From assembly GCA_934615635.1 (NCBI GenBank), contig CAKTTT010000120.1:1-7321 (forward strand): a stretch of DNA of 7,321 nucleotides. The letters are read 5' to 3'. The notes beneath the pieces were generated by a model, which saw nothing but the letters and a program-made list of their open reading frames with translations, ran no database searches and had not been told where the DNA came from. Each line of letters starts with the position of its first letter. Within the stretch, counting starts at the first letter, position 1. This stretch comes from an uncultured Eubacteriales bacterium (GTDB taxonomy: Bacteria; Bacillota; Clostridia; Oscillospirales; Acutalibacteraceae). Shown here in pieces: positions 1-5,743 of the stretch. The position numbers were made by a program, and so were the translations under genes.

Positions 1-68
1 GAAAACACTGGGCAGGAGCTGACGGCCTTAAAAGAAACGGAAGGGAAAGGACGGATCGTAGATGAAAA
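1..68 (+). repeat. 68-bp perfect direct repeat, left copy (ruvA tail plus start of zinc-ribbon gene)
   Basis: These 68 bases are identical, base for base, to 1326-1393. In this copy positions 2-22 encode the last six residues of RuvA (KTLGRS) and its stop. The ribosome binding site and ATG (62-64) of the following gene are also present. Immediately after the repeat the sequence diverges, so the copied start reads only M-K-T-P before a TGA at 74-76. The copy may extend left of the window. It is either the tail of an upstream second ruvC-ruvA copy or an assembly join. Confidence 0.97.
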
Positions 69-105
69 CACCGTGATTACCAAATGGATCGGCTGTTTTC
101 TTTTT
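64..105 (+). terminator. Rho-independent terminator upstream of ruvC
   Basis: The left arm at 64-73 (GAAAACACCG) pairs with 90-100 (CGGCTGTTTTC), giving ten base pairs with one bulged C at 93 and a 16-nt loop. It is followed at once by TTTTT at 101-105. It would end transcription coming from the left, before the ruvC promoter. Its first five bases (64-68) are also the last five bases of the 68-bp repeat, so the repeat boundary falls inside the left arm. Confidence 0.75.
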
Positions 106-127
106 CAAATAACCGTGAACCGGGATA

Positions 128-156
128 TTGCCGGGATAAAGAGAATATGGTATACT
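128..156 (+). promoter_or_regulatory. Probable sigma-A promoter of the ruv cluster
   Basis: TTGCCG at 128-133 is separated by exactly 17 bp from TATACT at 151-156. A TG at 148-149 gives an extended -10 element. Transcription would start near 163, about 45 nt before the TTG start codon of ruvC. It lies just after a terminator and is the best promoter-like sequence I see in the window. It probably drives at least ruvC through ruvB. Confidence 0.7.
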
Positions 157-194
157 GGAAAAGATATGGAGACGGCGACTTGCCTGGAAAGGAC

Positions 195-201
195 AGGACG
201 G
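195..201 (+). promoter_or_regulatory. Ribosome binding site that fixes the ruvC TTG start
   Basis: AGGACGG at 195-201 contains AGGA, ending 9 nt before the TTG at 208. No in-frame ATG lies between here and the conserved N-terminal motif, so this site together with the family's usual start supports the TTG. Confidence 0.6.
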
Positions 202-207
202 ATACAA

Positions 208-720
208 TTGATTATTTTGGGAATAGATCCCGGCTATGCCATTGTGGGATGGGGCTGTGTGCGGTATGAGCGGGCGCGGTTTACGCCGCTGGACTTCGGC
301 GCCGTCACCACCCCTGCCGGTATGGATTTTTCTGAGCGGCTGGAGCGGATATATGACGAGCTGGCCCTGCTCCTCGCCCAGAAGAGGCCGGATGCCATGG
401 CGGTGGAAAAGCTGTATTTCAAAAACAACCAGAAAACCGCCATCGACGTGGCCCAGGCTAGGGGAATGGTGCTGCTGGCGGCGCGGAAGGCCGGGGTGCC
501 GCTGTACGAATACACCCCCCTGCAGGTCAAAAGCGCCGTAACGGGCTATGGCAAGGCGGAAAAGCCCCAGGTGATGGAGATGACCAGGCGGCTGCTGGGA
601 CTGCGGGAGGTGCCGAAGCCGGACGATACGGCCGACGCCCTCGCTATTGCCATCTGTCATGGACAGACGGGCGGGACGGCGCTGAAGCGGCGGATCGTCG
701 GGGGAGAAATCGGAAAATAA
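208..720 (+). CDS. ruvC: Crossover junction endodeoxyribonuclease RuvC
   Basis: RuvC is a dimeric endonuclease that makes paired cuts across Holliday junctions, working with the RuvAB branch-migration motor. From the TTG start the protein is 170 residues, the normal family length. It opens with the typical MIILGIDPG, placing the first catalytic Asp at residue 7. The other acidic residues of the RNase H-like active site are visible as E67 (VEKLYF) and D140/D143 (DDTADALA). A longer in-frame extension to 73 exists, but it overlaps the terminator and promoter and adds residues not seen in RuvC. ruvA follows after 24 nt, so the two genes are very likely co-transcribed. Nothing is missing or degraded. 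Confidence 0.96.
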   Translation: MIILGIDPGYAIVGWGCVRYERARFTPLDFGAVTTPAGMDFSERLERIYDELALLLAQKRPDAMAVEKLYFKNNQKTAIDVAQARGMVLLAARKAGVPLYEYTPLQVKSAVTGYGKAEKPQVMEMTRRLLGLREVPKPDDTADALAIAICHGQTGGTALKRRIVGGEIGK

Positions 721-744
721 CGGAAGGGCAACGGAGGTGCCGCA

Positions 745-1347
745 ATGCTGTACAGTGTACGGGGAAAGCTGATCCACATGGAGCCGCGCACGGCGGTGAT
801 CGAATGCGCTGGGGTGGGATATAAATGCTTCATTACCATGCATACCGCCCGGCAGCTCCCCGCGTTGGGCGGAGAGGTCATGCTGTACACGATATTGAGC
901 GTCCGGGAGGACGCGGTGGATTTGTTCGGGTTTGCGGATCAGGGGGAGCTGAACTGCTTCCGGCAGCTTACGTCGGTTTCCGGCGTGGGGCCCAAGGCGG
1001 CGGTGGCGATCCTGTCCGAGTTGTCGCCGGAGAAGGTGGCCATGGCGGTGGCCTCCGGCGATTATAAAACGCTCACCAGGGCTTCCGGCGTAGGGCCCAA
1101 GCTGGCCCAGAGGATTGTGCTGGAGATGAAGGATAAGGTGGGGGCGCTGCAGCCCTCCGCGGGGATGGAGACGCCGGCGGACACGGGAGCGGTTTCCGCC
1201 TCCGGAAACGCGGCCCAGGCGGTTTCCGCCCTGTCGGTGCTGGGCTTCTCGGCCGGAGAAGCCTCCGCCGCCGTGGGCAAGCTGGACAGCGGGCTGCCGG
1301 TGGAAGTATTGGTGCGTGAGGCGCTGAAAACACTGGGCAGGAGCTGA
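745..1347 (+). CDS. ruvA: Holliday junction branch migration protein RuvA
   Basis: RuvA binds four-way junctions as a tetramer or octamer and loads the RuvB motor. The 200-residue length is typical. Residues 1 to about 65 form the N-terminal OB-fold domain (MLYSVRGKLI, then GVGYKCFI). Two helix-hairpin-helix motifs follow, at about 79-85 (SGVGPKA) and 114-124 (SGVGPKLAQRI), and these grip DNA. After an Ala/Gly/Ser-rich linker (about 135-155), residues 156-200 form the small C-terminal domain III that contacts RuvB (ALSVLGFSAGEA). GGAGG at 733-737 lies 7 nt before the ATG. The last 22 bases of this gene also occur at the left window edge as part of the 68-bp repeat. Confidence 0.97.
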   Translation: MLYSVRGKLIHMEPRTAVIECAGVGYKCFITMHTARQLPALGGEVMLYTILSVREDAVDLFGFADQGELNCFRQLTSVSGVGPKAAVAILSELSPEKVAMAVASGDYKTLTRASGVGPKLAQRIVLEMKDKVGALQPSAGMETPADTGAVSASGNAAQAVSALSVLGFSAGEASAAVGKLDSGLPVEVLVREALKTLGRS

Positions 1348-1393
1348 CGGCCTTAAAAGAAACGGAAGGGAAAGGACGGATCGTAGATGAAAA
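1326..1393 (+). repeat. 68-bp perfect direct repeat, right copy (in genic context)
   Basis: This copy lies in its natural context: the end of ruvA, the 39-nt spacer with the AAGGA ribosome binding site, and the first two codons plus one base of the zinc-ribbon gene. It is identical to 1-68 with an offset of 1,325 bp. Since both flanking genes are intact here, this is the original copy and the left one is derived. Confidence 0.97.
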
Positions 1394-1743
1394 GCGTCAA
1401 GCCGGGGAGAGGGCCTTCCTTTATGGGGGGCATCGGCGCGGTCTTCATGGCTTTTTTCGGTGTGATCTGGACGGTCATGGCCGCCAACATGGGGGCGCCC
1501 GTTTTCTTTGTCCTGTTCGGCGTGGGCTTTATTATACTGGCCGTTGTATGGGGCGTCTATCATTTTCATAACGCTGCCGGCGGCAACCGCTTTTCCGCTT
1601 TTGACATCACCGAGCAGGGGGAAGAGCCGGATCCGTTGGAGAAGCCGCGGGTGCAAACGGCGGATATCACTTTCTGCCCCGCCTGCGGCGCGCAGGTGAA
1701 GCGGGAGGACGCCTACTGCCGCCGCTGCGGCGGTAAGCTTTGA
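1387..1743 (+). CDS. Small two-helix membrane protein with C-terminal zinc ribbon, function unknown
   Basis: This 118-residue protein has a short basic N-terminus (MKSVKPGRG). Two hydrophobic segments at about residues 14-32 and 37-59 are likely membrane helices with a very short turn between them. A polar linker follows, then a C-terminal zinc ribbon with Cys97, Cys100, Cys111 and Cys114 (CPAC and CRRC). Ribbon and basic N-terminus are predicted to be on the same, probably cytoplasmic, side. AAGGA at 1372-1376 is 10 nt before the ATG. It sits 39 nt after ruvA and 18 nt before ruvB, so it is co-transcribed with the Holliday-junction genes. That does not prove a role with them, because zinc-ribbon membrane proteins are common and varied in clostridia. 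I know no named function. Confidence 0.85.
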   Translation: MKSVKPGRGPSFMGGIGAVFMAFFGVIWTVMAANMGAPVFFVLFGVGFIILAVVWGVYHFHNAAGGNRFSAFDITEQGEEPDPLEKPRVQTADITFCPACGAQVKREDAYCRRCGGKL

Positions 1744-1761
1744 GCACAGGGAGGCCGGAAG

Positions 1762-2784
1762 ATGGAAATGGATGTTGAAAACCGCCTGGTATCCACGGAA
1801 TATATGCCGGAGGACGAGGGCGACAATCCGCTGCGTCCGCGGGCGCTGACGGAATATATCGGGCAGGAAAAGGTGAAGCAGAATCTGTCGGTGTTCATCG
1901 ACGCCGCCAAGATCCGGGGGGAGGCGCTGGACCATGTGCTGCTGTACGGTCCGCCCGGACTGGGGAAAACCACCCTGGCGGCCATCATTGCCACCGAGAT
2001 GGGGGTCAATTTCCGCATAACTTCCGGTCCCGCGCTGGAGCGGCCGGGGGATTTGGCGGCCCTTCTCACCAACCTGGATCCCGGCGACGTGCTGTTTATC
2101 GATGAGATCCATCGGCTGTCCCGGACGGTGGAGGAAATCCTCTATCCCGCCATGGAGGATTTCGCCATCGATATCATCAACGGCAAGGGGCAGGGAGCGG
2201 CCTCCATTCATCTGCCGCTGCCCAAATTCACGCTGATCGGCGCCACCACCCGGGCGGGACAGCTCTCCGCGCCGCTGCGGGACCGGTTCGGCGTGGTGCT
2301 GCGGCTGGAGCTGTACACGCCGGAGGAGCTGGGCGAGATCGTGCTGCGCTCCGCCAACATCCTGCATATCCCCTGCGACCGGGAGGGGGCGCTGGAGATC
2401 GCCTCCCGTTGCCGGGGCACCCCCCGTATCGCCAACCGGATGCTCAAGCGGGTGCGGGATTTCGCCCAAGTGATGAGCGGCGGGGTGATCACGGCGGATT
2501 CCGCCCGGCAGGGGCTGGACCGGATGGAGGTGGATGAGCTGGGCCTGGACATGGTGGATCGGCGGATGCTGGAGGCCATGATTAAGCATTACAACGGCGG
2601 CCCGGTCGGTCTGGATACGCTGGCGGCGGTCATCGGGGAGGAAGCGGTGACCATAGAGGACGTTTACGAGCCGTATCTCATGCAGATCGGCTTTATTCAG
2701 CGCACCCCCCGGGGGCGAGTGGTGCTGCCCGCCGCCTACGCGCATCTGGGGATCGAGTACATGGGGCAGATGACGCTGGGATGA
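1762..2784 (+). CDS. ruvB: Holliday junction branch migration DNA helicase RuvB
   Basis: RuvB is the AAA+ hexameric motor that pumps duplex DNA through RuvA-bound Holliday junctions using ATP. The protein has 340 residues, the usual length. Visible motifs are Walker A at 63-70 (GPPGLGKT), Walker B at 110-116 (VLFIDEI), a sensor-1 region at 160-166 (GATTRAG), the arginine-finger segment at 172-177 (LRDRFG) and sensor 2 at about 219-226 (GTPRIANR). The C-terminal winged-helix DNA-binding domain spans roughly 255-340. AGGGAGG at 1748-1754 stands 7 nt before the ATG at 1762; the in-frame ATG at 1768 would be 13 nt away and is less likely. All key residues are present. Confidence 0.98.
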   Translation: MEMDVENRLVSTEYMPEDEGDNPLRPRALTEYIGQEKVKQNLSVFIDAAKIRGEALDHVLLYGPPGLGKTTLAAIIATEMGVNFRITSGPALERPGDLAALLTNLDPGDVLFIDEIHRLSRTVEEILYPAMEDFAIDIINGKGQGAASIHLPLPKFTLIGATTRAGQLSAPLRDRFGVVLRLELYTPEELGEIVLRSANILHIPCDREGALEIASRCRGTPRIANRMLKRVRDFAQVMSGGVITADSARQGLDRMEVDELGLDMVDRRMLEAMIKHYNGGPVGLDTLAAVIGEEAVTIEDVYEPYLMQIGFIQRTPRGRVVLPAAYAHLGIEYMGQMTLG

Positions 2785-2796
2785 GGGACTGCATGT

Positions 2797-2805
2797 AAAG
2801 GAAGG
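2797..2805 (+). promoter_or_regulatory. Ribosome binding site choosing ATG 2812 over TTG 2806
   Basis: AAAGGAAGG at 2797-2805 directly abuts an in-frame TTG at 2806 but lies 6-9 nt upstream of the ATG at 2812. The ATG is therefore the sensible start for the small membrane protein. Confidence 0.65.
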
Positions 2806-2811
2806 TTGCAT

Positions 2812-3054
2812 ATGCTGTACTGGATACTGATCGGGTTGGGCCTCGCGGCCGCGCTGGCGGGATTCGCGCTGATGCTGATCACCCAAAGGAAGGAGCAGAA
2901 AGCCTGGCAGACGCTGCTGAAGGAGGATAAATCCACCGCGGAGGAGCGGTTCAAGGAGCTGCAAATCCAAAAGTTTGCCGCTCCGCTGCGGTTGTCGCTG
3001 TTCCTGATTCTGGGAGGCATGGCGCTGGGCGTGGTGGGACTGATCCTGCGGTAA
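2812..3054 (+). CDS. 80-residue two-helix membrane protein, function unknown
   Basis: The predicted protein begins MLYWILIGLG. It has a hydrophobic helix at about residues 3-23, then a charged, probably helical stretch at about 25-57 rich in Lys, Glu and Gln. A second hydrophobic helix covers about 60-79 and ends at the last residue (LILR). This gives a hairpin in the membrane with a charged loop of about 35 residues. A strong ribosome binding site precedes the ATG, codon choice matches the neighbours, and the gene fits tidily between ruvB (27 nt) and glmM (87 nt), all of which supports a real gene. I do not recognise the family, and there are no catalytic motifs. Confidence 0.75.
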   Translation: MLYWILIGLGLAAALAGFALMLITQRKEQKAWQTLLKEDKSTAEERFKELQIQKFAAPLRLSLFLILGGMALGVVGLILR

Positions 3055-3141
3055 GGGGCAATCGCGCCCGGTTGTGGCGGGCGACGATACATAGAGACAA
3101 AGCGGCAATGTGGGAAAATATGATGCGAAAGAGGTATGCGT
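3055..3141 (+). promoter_or_regulatory. 87-bp glmM leader with two competing hairpins
   Basis: This is the longest gap inside the ruv-glmM cluster. CGCCCG at 3065-3070 can pair with CGGGCG at 3078-3083 around a 7-nt loop. Alternatively GGGC at 3056-3059 can pair with GCCC at 3066-3069, and the two structures exclude each other. No T-tract follows, so it is not a standard terminator. GAGG at 3131-3134 is the ribosome binding site, 7 nt before the ATG at 3142. Any attenuation role is a guess. Confidence 0.35.
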
Positions 3142-4494
3142 ATGGGAAGATTGTTTGGGACAGACGGCGCCCGCGGCGTCGCCAATGCGGAGCTGACCTG
3201 TGAAACCGCCATGGCCATCGGCCGGGCGGCGGCCATGGTGCTGCTGGAGACGGAGGGGCACCGTCCCCGGGTGGTGATCGGCAAGGATACGCGGATATCC
3301 TCCGACATGCTGGAGGCGGCGCTGGTGGCGGGCTTCTGCTCCGTCGGGGCGGACGTTTCCCTGCTGGGCGTGGTGCCCACTCCGGCGGTGGCGTATCTGG
3401 TCAAGCAGTACGGGGCGGATGCGGGCGTGATGATCTCCGCTTCCCATAACCCCTGCGAATACAACGGGATCAAGCTGTTCAACGGCGAGGGCTACAAGCT
3501 GTCCGACGAGCTGGAGGAGGAGATCGAGGCCATTGTGCTGGACGGCGCGCGGACGCCTCCCTGCCCCACCGGCGGAGACGTGGGGCGGGTGAGCGCCTGC
3601 AAAAACGCGGTGGAGGATTATGTGCGCCATCTCCTTTCCGTCACCGACGTGGATCTTCGGGGGATGCGCATTGCCGTGGACTGTGCCAACGGTTCCGCCA
3701 GCGCCACGGCGCGCAAGCTGTTTTCCTCCCTGGGCGCGGACTGTGTGTTCCTCAACGACCAGCCGGATGGGACCAATATCAACGAGGGCTGCGGTTCCAC
3801 CCATATCGAGCAGCTCTCCGAATTCGTCAAGAAGCTGAAATTTTTCGCTGGCGTGGCCTTTGACGGGGACGCCGACCGCTGCCTGGCGGTGGATGAGCAG
3901 GGCAATCTGGTGGACGGCGACAAGATCATTGCAGCCCTGGCGCTGGATATGAAGGAAAAAGGGGAGCTGCCGGGAGATGCGGCGGTGGTGACGGTGATGT
4001 CCAATTTGGGCTTCTTCCGCTGCTGCGAGGAAAAGGGGATCACGGCGGTTTCCACCAAGGTGGGAGATCGCTATGTGCTGGAAAGCATGGTGAAAAACGG
4101 CTACGCCATCGGCGGCGAGCAGTCGGGGCATATCATCTTCCTGCAGCATGCCACCACGGGAGACGGACAGATGTCGGCCATCAAGCTGCTGTCCGCCTGC
4201 CGGGAAAAGGGCTGGAAGCTCTCCCGTCTGGCCGGCGTGATGGAGCGGTATCCCCAAGTGATGCTCAACGTCCGGGCCACGGCGGAGCAGAAGGCGAAAT
4301 ATACCGCCGACGAGGCGCTGGCGGCCGAGATCCGGGCGGCGGGAGAGAGTTTGGGCCGGGACGGCCGGGTGCTGGTCCGGGTTTCCGGTACCGAACCGCT
4401 GCTGCGGGTGATGGTGGAGGGCAGGGATTTTGATACCATCAACCGACTGGCGGTGGAGCTGGCGGAAAAAATCAAGTCTGCTATCGCGGAATAA
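3142..4494 (+). CDS. glmM: Phosphoglucosamine mutase GlmM
   Basis: GlmM converts glucosamine-6-phosphate to glucosamine-1-phosphate in the cytoplasm, the step before GlmU makes UDP-GlcNAc for peptidoglycan. The 450-residue length is standard for the alpha-D-phosphohexomutase family. It opens with GRLFGTDGARG. The phosphorylated active serine is S101 in SASHNP (99-104), the metal-binding loop is DGDADR (241-246), the sugar-binding loop is GGEQSGH (324-330), and the phosphate-binding loop RVSGTEP lies at 413-419. The ATG at 3142 is preferred over 3136, because the ribosome binding site ends only 1 nt before 3136. Together these four loops distinguish GlmM well from phosphomannomutases. Confidence 0.98.
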   Translation: MGRLFGTDGARGVANAELTCETAMAIGRAAAMVLLETEGHRPRVVIGKDTRISSDMLEAALVAGFCSVGADVSLLGVVPTPAVAYLVKQYGADAGVMISASHNPCEYNGIKLFNGEGYKLSDELEEEIEAIVLDGARTPPCPTGGDVGRVSACKNAVEDYVRHLLSVTDVDLRGMRIAVDCANGSASATARKLFSSLGADCVFLNDQPDGTNINEGCGSTHIEQLSEFVKKLKFFAGVAFDGDADRCLAVDEQGNLVDGDKIIAALALDMKEKGELPGDAAVVTVMSNLGFFRCCEEKGITAVSTKVGDRYVLESMVKNGYAIGGEQSGHIIFLQHATTGDGQMSAIKLLSACREKGWKLSRLAGVMERYPQVMLNVRATAEQKAKYTADEALAAEIRAAGESLGRDGRVLVRVSGTEPLLRVMVEGRDFDTINRLAVELAEKIKSAIAE

Positions 4495-4525
4495 GAGAGT
4501 TCCCAAAGGAAAGGCGGTCGGCTCC

Positions 4526-5389
4526 ATGAGGACGGCTGAAAACTGGACAGAATACACCCTGCTGGACGCTTCCGGCGGCGAACGGCTGGAGCGATGGGGC
4601 GACGTAGTGCTGATCCGGCCGGATCCCCAGGTGATCTGGAATACTCCCCGGACCGATCCGCTGTGGAAACACGCCCATGCCCGCTACCGCCGGTCCAGCA
4701 CCGGCGGCGGGCAGTGGGAGCGGTTCCGGCCGATTCCGGAGAGCTGGCAGATCGGATACGGCGGCCTGCGGTTTCATCTCAAGCCCATGGGTTTCAAGCA
4801 CACCGGCCTGTTTCCCGAGCAGGCGGTGAACTGGGAGGCCATGACGGCGATGATCCGGCAGGCGGGGCGGCCGGTCAGGGTGCTGAACCTGTTCGGGTAT
4901 ACCGGCGGGGCGACCCTGGCCTGCGCGGCCGCCGGCGCGCAGGTGACCCATGTGGACGCCTCCAAGGGGATGGTGGCCTGGGGGCGGGAAAACGCCGTCG
5001 CCTCCGGGCTGTCAGACAGGCCCATCCGCTGGCTAGTGGACGATTGTGGCAAATTCGTCCAGCGGGAGCAGCGGCGGGGCAAAACCTACGACGCCATCCT
5101 GATGGATCCGCCCTCCTACGGCCGGGGACCGGGGGGCGAGGTGTGGAAGCTGGAGGAGCAGATTTATCCGCTGGTGGAGCAATGCGCCGCCCTGCTGTCG
5201 GACAAGCCGCTGTTTTTCATCATCAACGCCTACACGGCGGGGTTGTCCCCCTCGGTGATGCGATATATCCTGGGGGTGCTGCTGGAAAAGCGGTTCGGCG
5301 GAACGGCCTCGGCCGACGAGATCGGTTTGCCGGTGGCGAACAGCGGCTTGACCCTGCCCTGCGGCGCCACGGCGATTTGGAAGGGATGA
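4526..5389 (+). CDS. Class I SAM-dependent methyltransferase, RlmI-like, probable rRNA methylase
   Basis: This 287-residue protein has a Rossmann-type methyltransferase fold. The SAM-binding motif I is at 119-128 (VLNLFGYTGG), the acidic residue of motif II is in THVDASKG (141-148), and motif IV is DPPSYGRGP at 194-202. These patterns match the RlmI/RlmK family of 23S rRNA methyltransferases (COG1092 type). Compared with E. coli RlmI it is short and lacks an N-terminal PUA RNA-binding domain; residues 1-100 instead hold a region rich in Trp and Arg. The ATG at 4526 follows AAGG at 4511-4514 by 11 nt; an upstream in-frame TTG at 4430 would overlap glmM and is rejected. It starts 31 nt after glmM. 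The exact target base cannot be told from sequence. Confidence 0.9.
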   Translation: MRTAENWTEYTLLDASGGERLERWGDVVLIRPDPQVIWNTPRTDPLWKHAHARYRRSSTGGGQWERFRPIPESWQIGYGGLRFHLKPMGFKHTGLFPEQAVNWEAMTAMIRQAGRPVRVLNLFGYTGGATLACAAAGAQVTHVDASKGMVAWGRENAVASGLSDRPIRWLVDDCGKFVQREQRRGKTYDAILMDPPSYGRGPGGEVWKLEEQIYPLVEQCAALLSDKPLFFIINAYTAGLSPSVMRYILGVLLEKRFGGTASADEIGLPVANSGLTLPCGATAIWKG

Positions 5390-5743
5390 GGCGGACGGCG
5401 TGAAGAGCGCCGGGAGATGTGTCCTCCCGTGTAGCCGCCGCATCCGATGGTCGGAAGGGGGATGGCTGGTCCTCCCGGCTTCTTCGGTCGGACGGACTTT
5501 CACCGCCTTACCGGTGGAGGCTTCTGGTTGCAGAGATGGGCACCATGGGGAGGAGAGGGCGCCCGGTTGGCTCCCCAAACAGCCAAAAAGGCGGAACGCT
5601 GCTGGAGAGAAGGGCCGCGGCCCGTGGTGATTCGGTGCGGAGAGAAGGCGCGCCCCTGAACGATATCGTCAGACACGACCCGCCGGGCAGCGGGAAAACC
5701 ACGACTGCCCCTCTGCTTCACGAGGCAGATAAAAGCCCTTGAC
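5390..5743. other. Intergenic stretch with no recognised gene, rich in potential hairpins
   Basis: No open frame here has a well-placed ribosome binding site or a family I recognise. Consecutive inverted repeats are: CGGCG/CGCCG (5396-5412), CGGGAG/CTCCCG (5411-5429), TCCGA/TCGGA (5443-5455), GGGGGA/TCCTCC with one G-T pair (5457-5475), a 9-bp stem with two G-T pairs (5497-5505 with 5512-5520), and TGGGGAG/CTCCCCA (5546-5577). Perfect palindromes follow at 5612-5623 (GGGCCGCGGCCC) and 5660-5669 (ACGATATCGT). None is followed by a T-tract. It could be a structured RNA, a dispersed intergenic repeat or decayed DNA. Short stems are common by chance in GC-rich sequence. Confidence 0.4.

Noticed and set aside
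73..207. N-terminal extension of ruvC to an upstream start
   Set aside because: The extension covers the terminator arm and the promoter (128-156), and RuvC proteins begin at the MIILGIDPG segment encoded from 208.
3119..3124. TATGAT as a -10 box of a glmM promoter
   Set aside because: The best -35 match (GAGACA, 3094-3099) is 19 bp away and weak, and transcription would start at the ribosome binding site itself, leaving almost no leader.
28..4557. A 1,509-codon open frame on the minus strand
   Set aside because: It lies codon-for-codon opposite six well-supported genes, its translation is rich in His, Arg, Gln and Pro as expected for the complement of GC-rich codons, and it exists only because TTA, CTA and TCA are not used in the sense genes.
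5612..5669. Perfect palindromes (GGGCCGCGGCCC, GGCGCGCC, ACGATATCGT) as operators
   Set aside because: They are single occurrences not paired with a promoter, and GC-rich palindromes of this size are expected at low frequency by chance.
5419..5742. Frame with an AT-hook-like GRRGRPVGSPN and a P-loop-like PPGSGKTT
   Set aside because: The segments are short and without the rest of any ATPase fold, there is no ribosome binding site at good distance from ATG 5536 or 5545, and such glycine- and arginine-rich text arises easily in GC-rich DNA.
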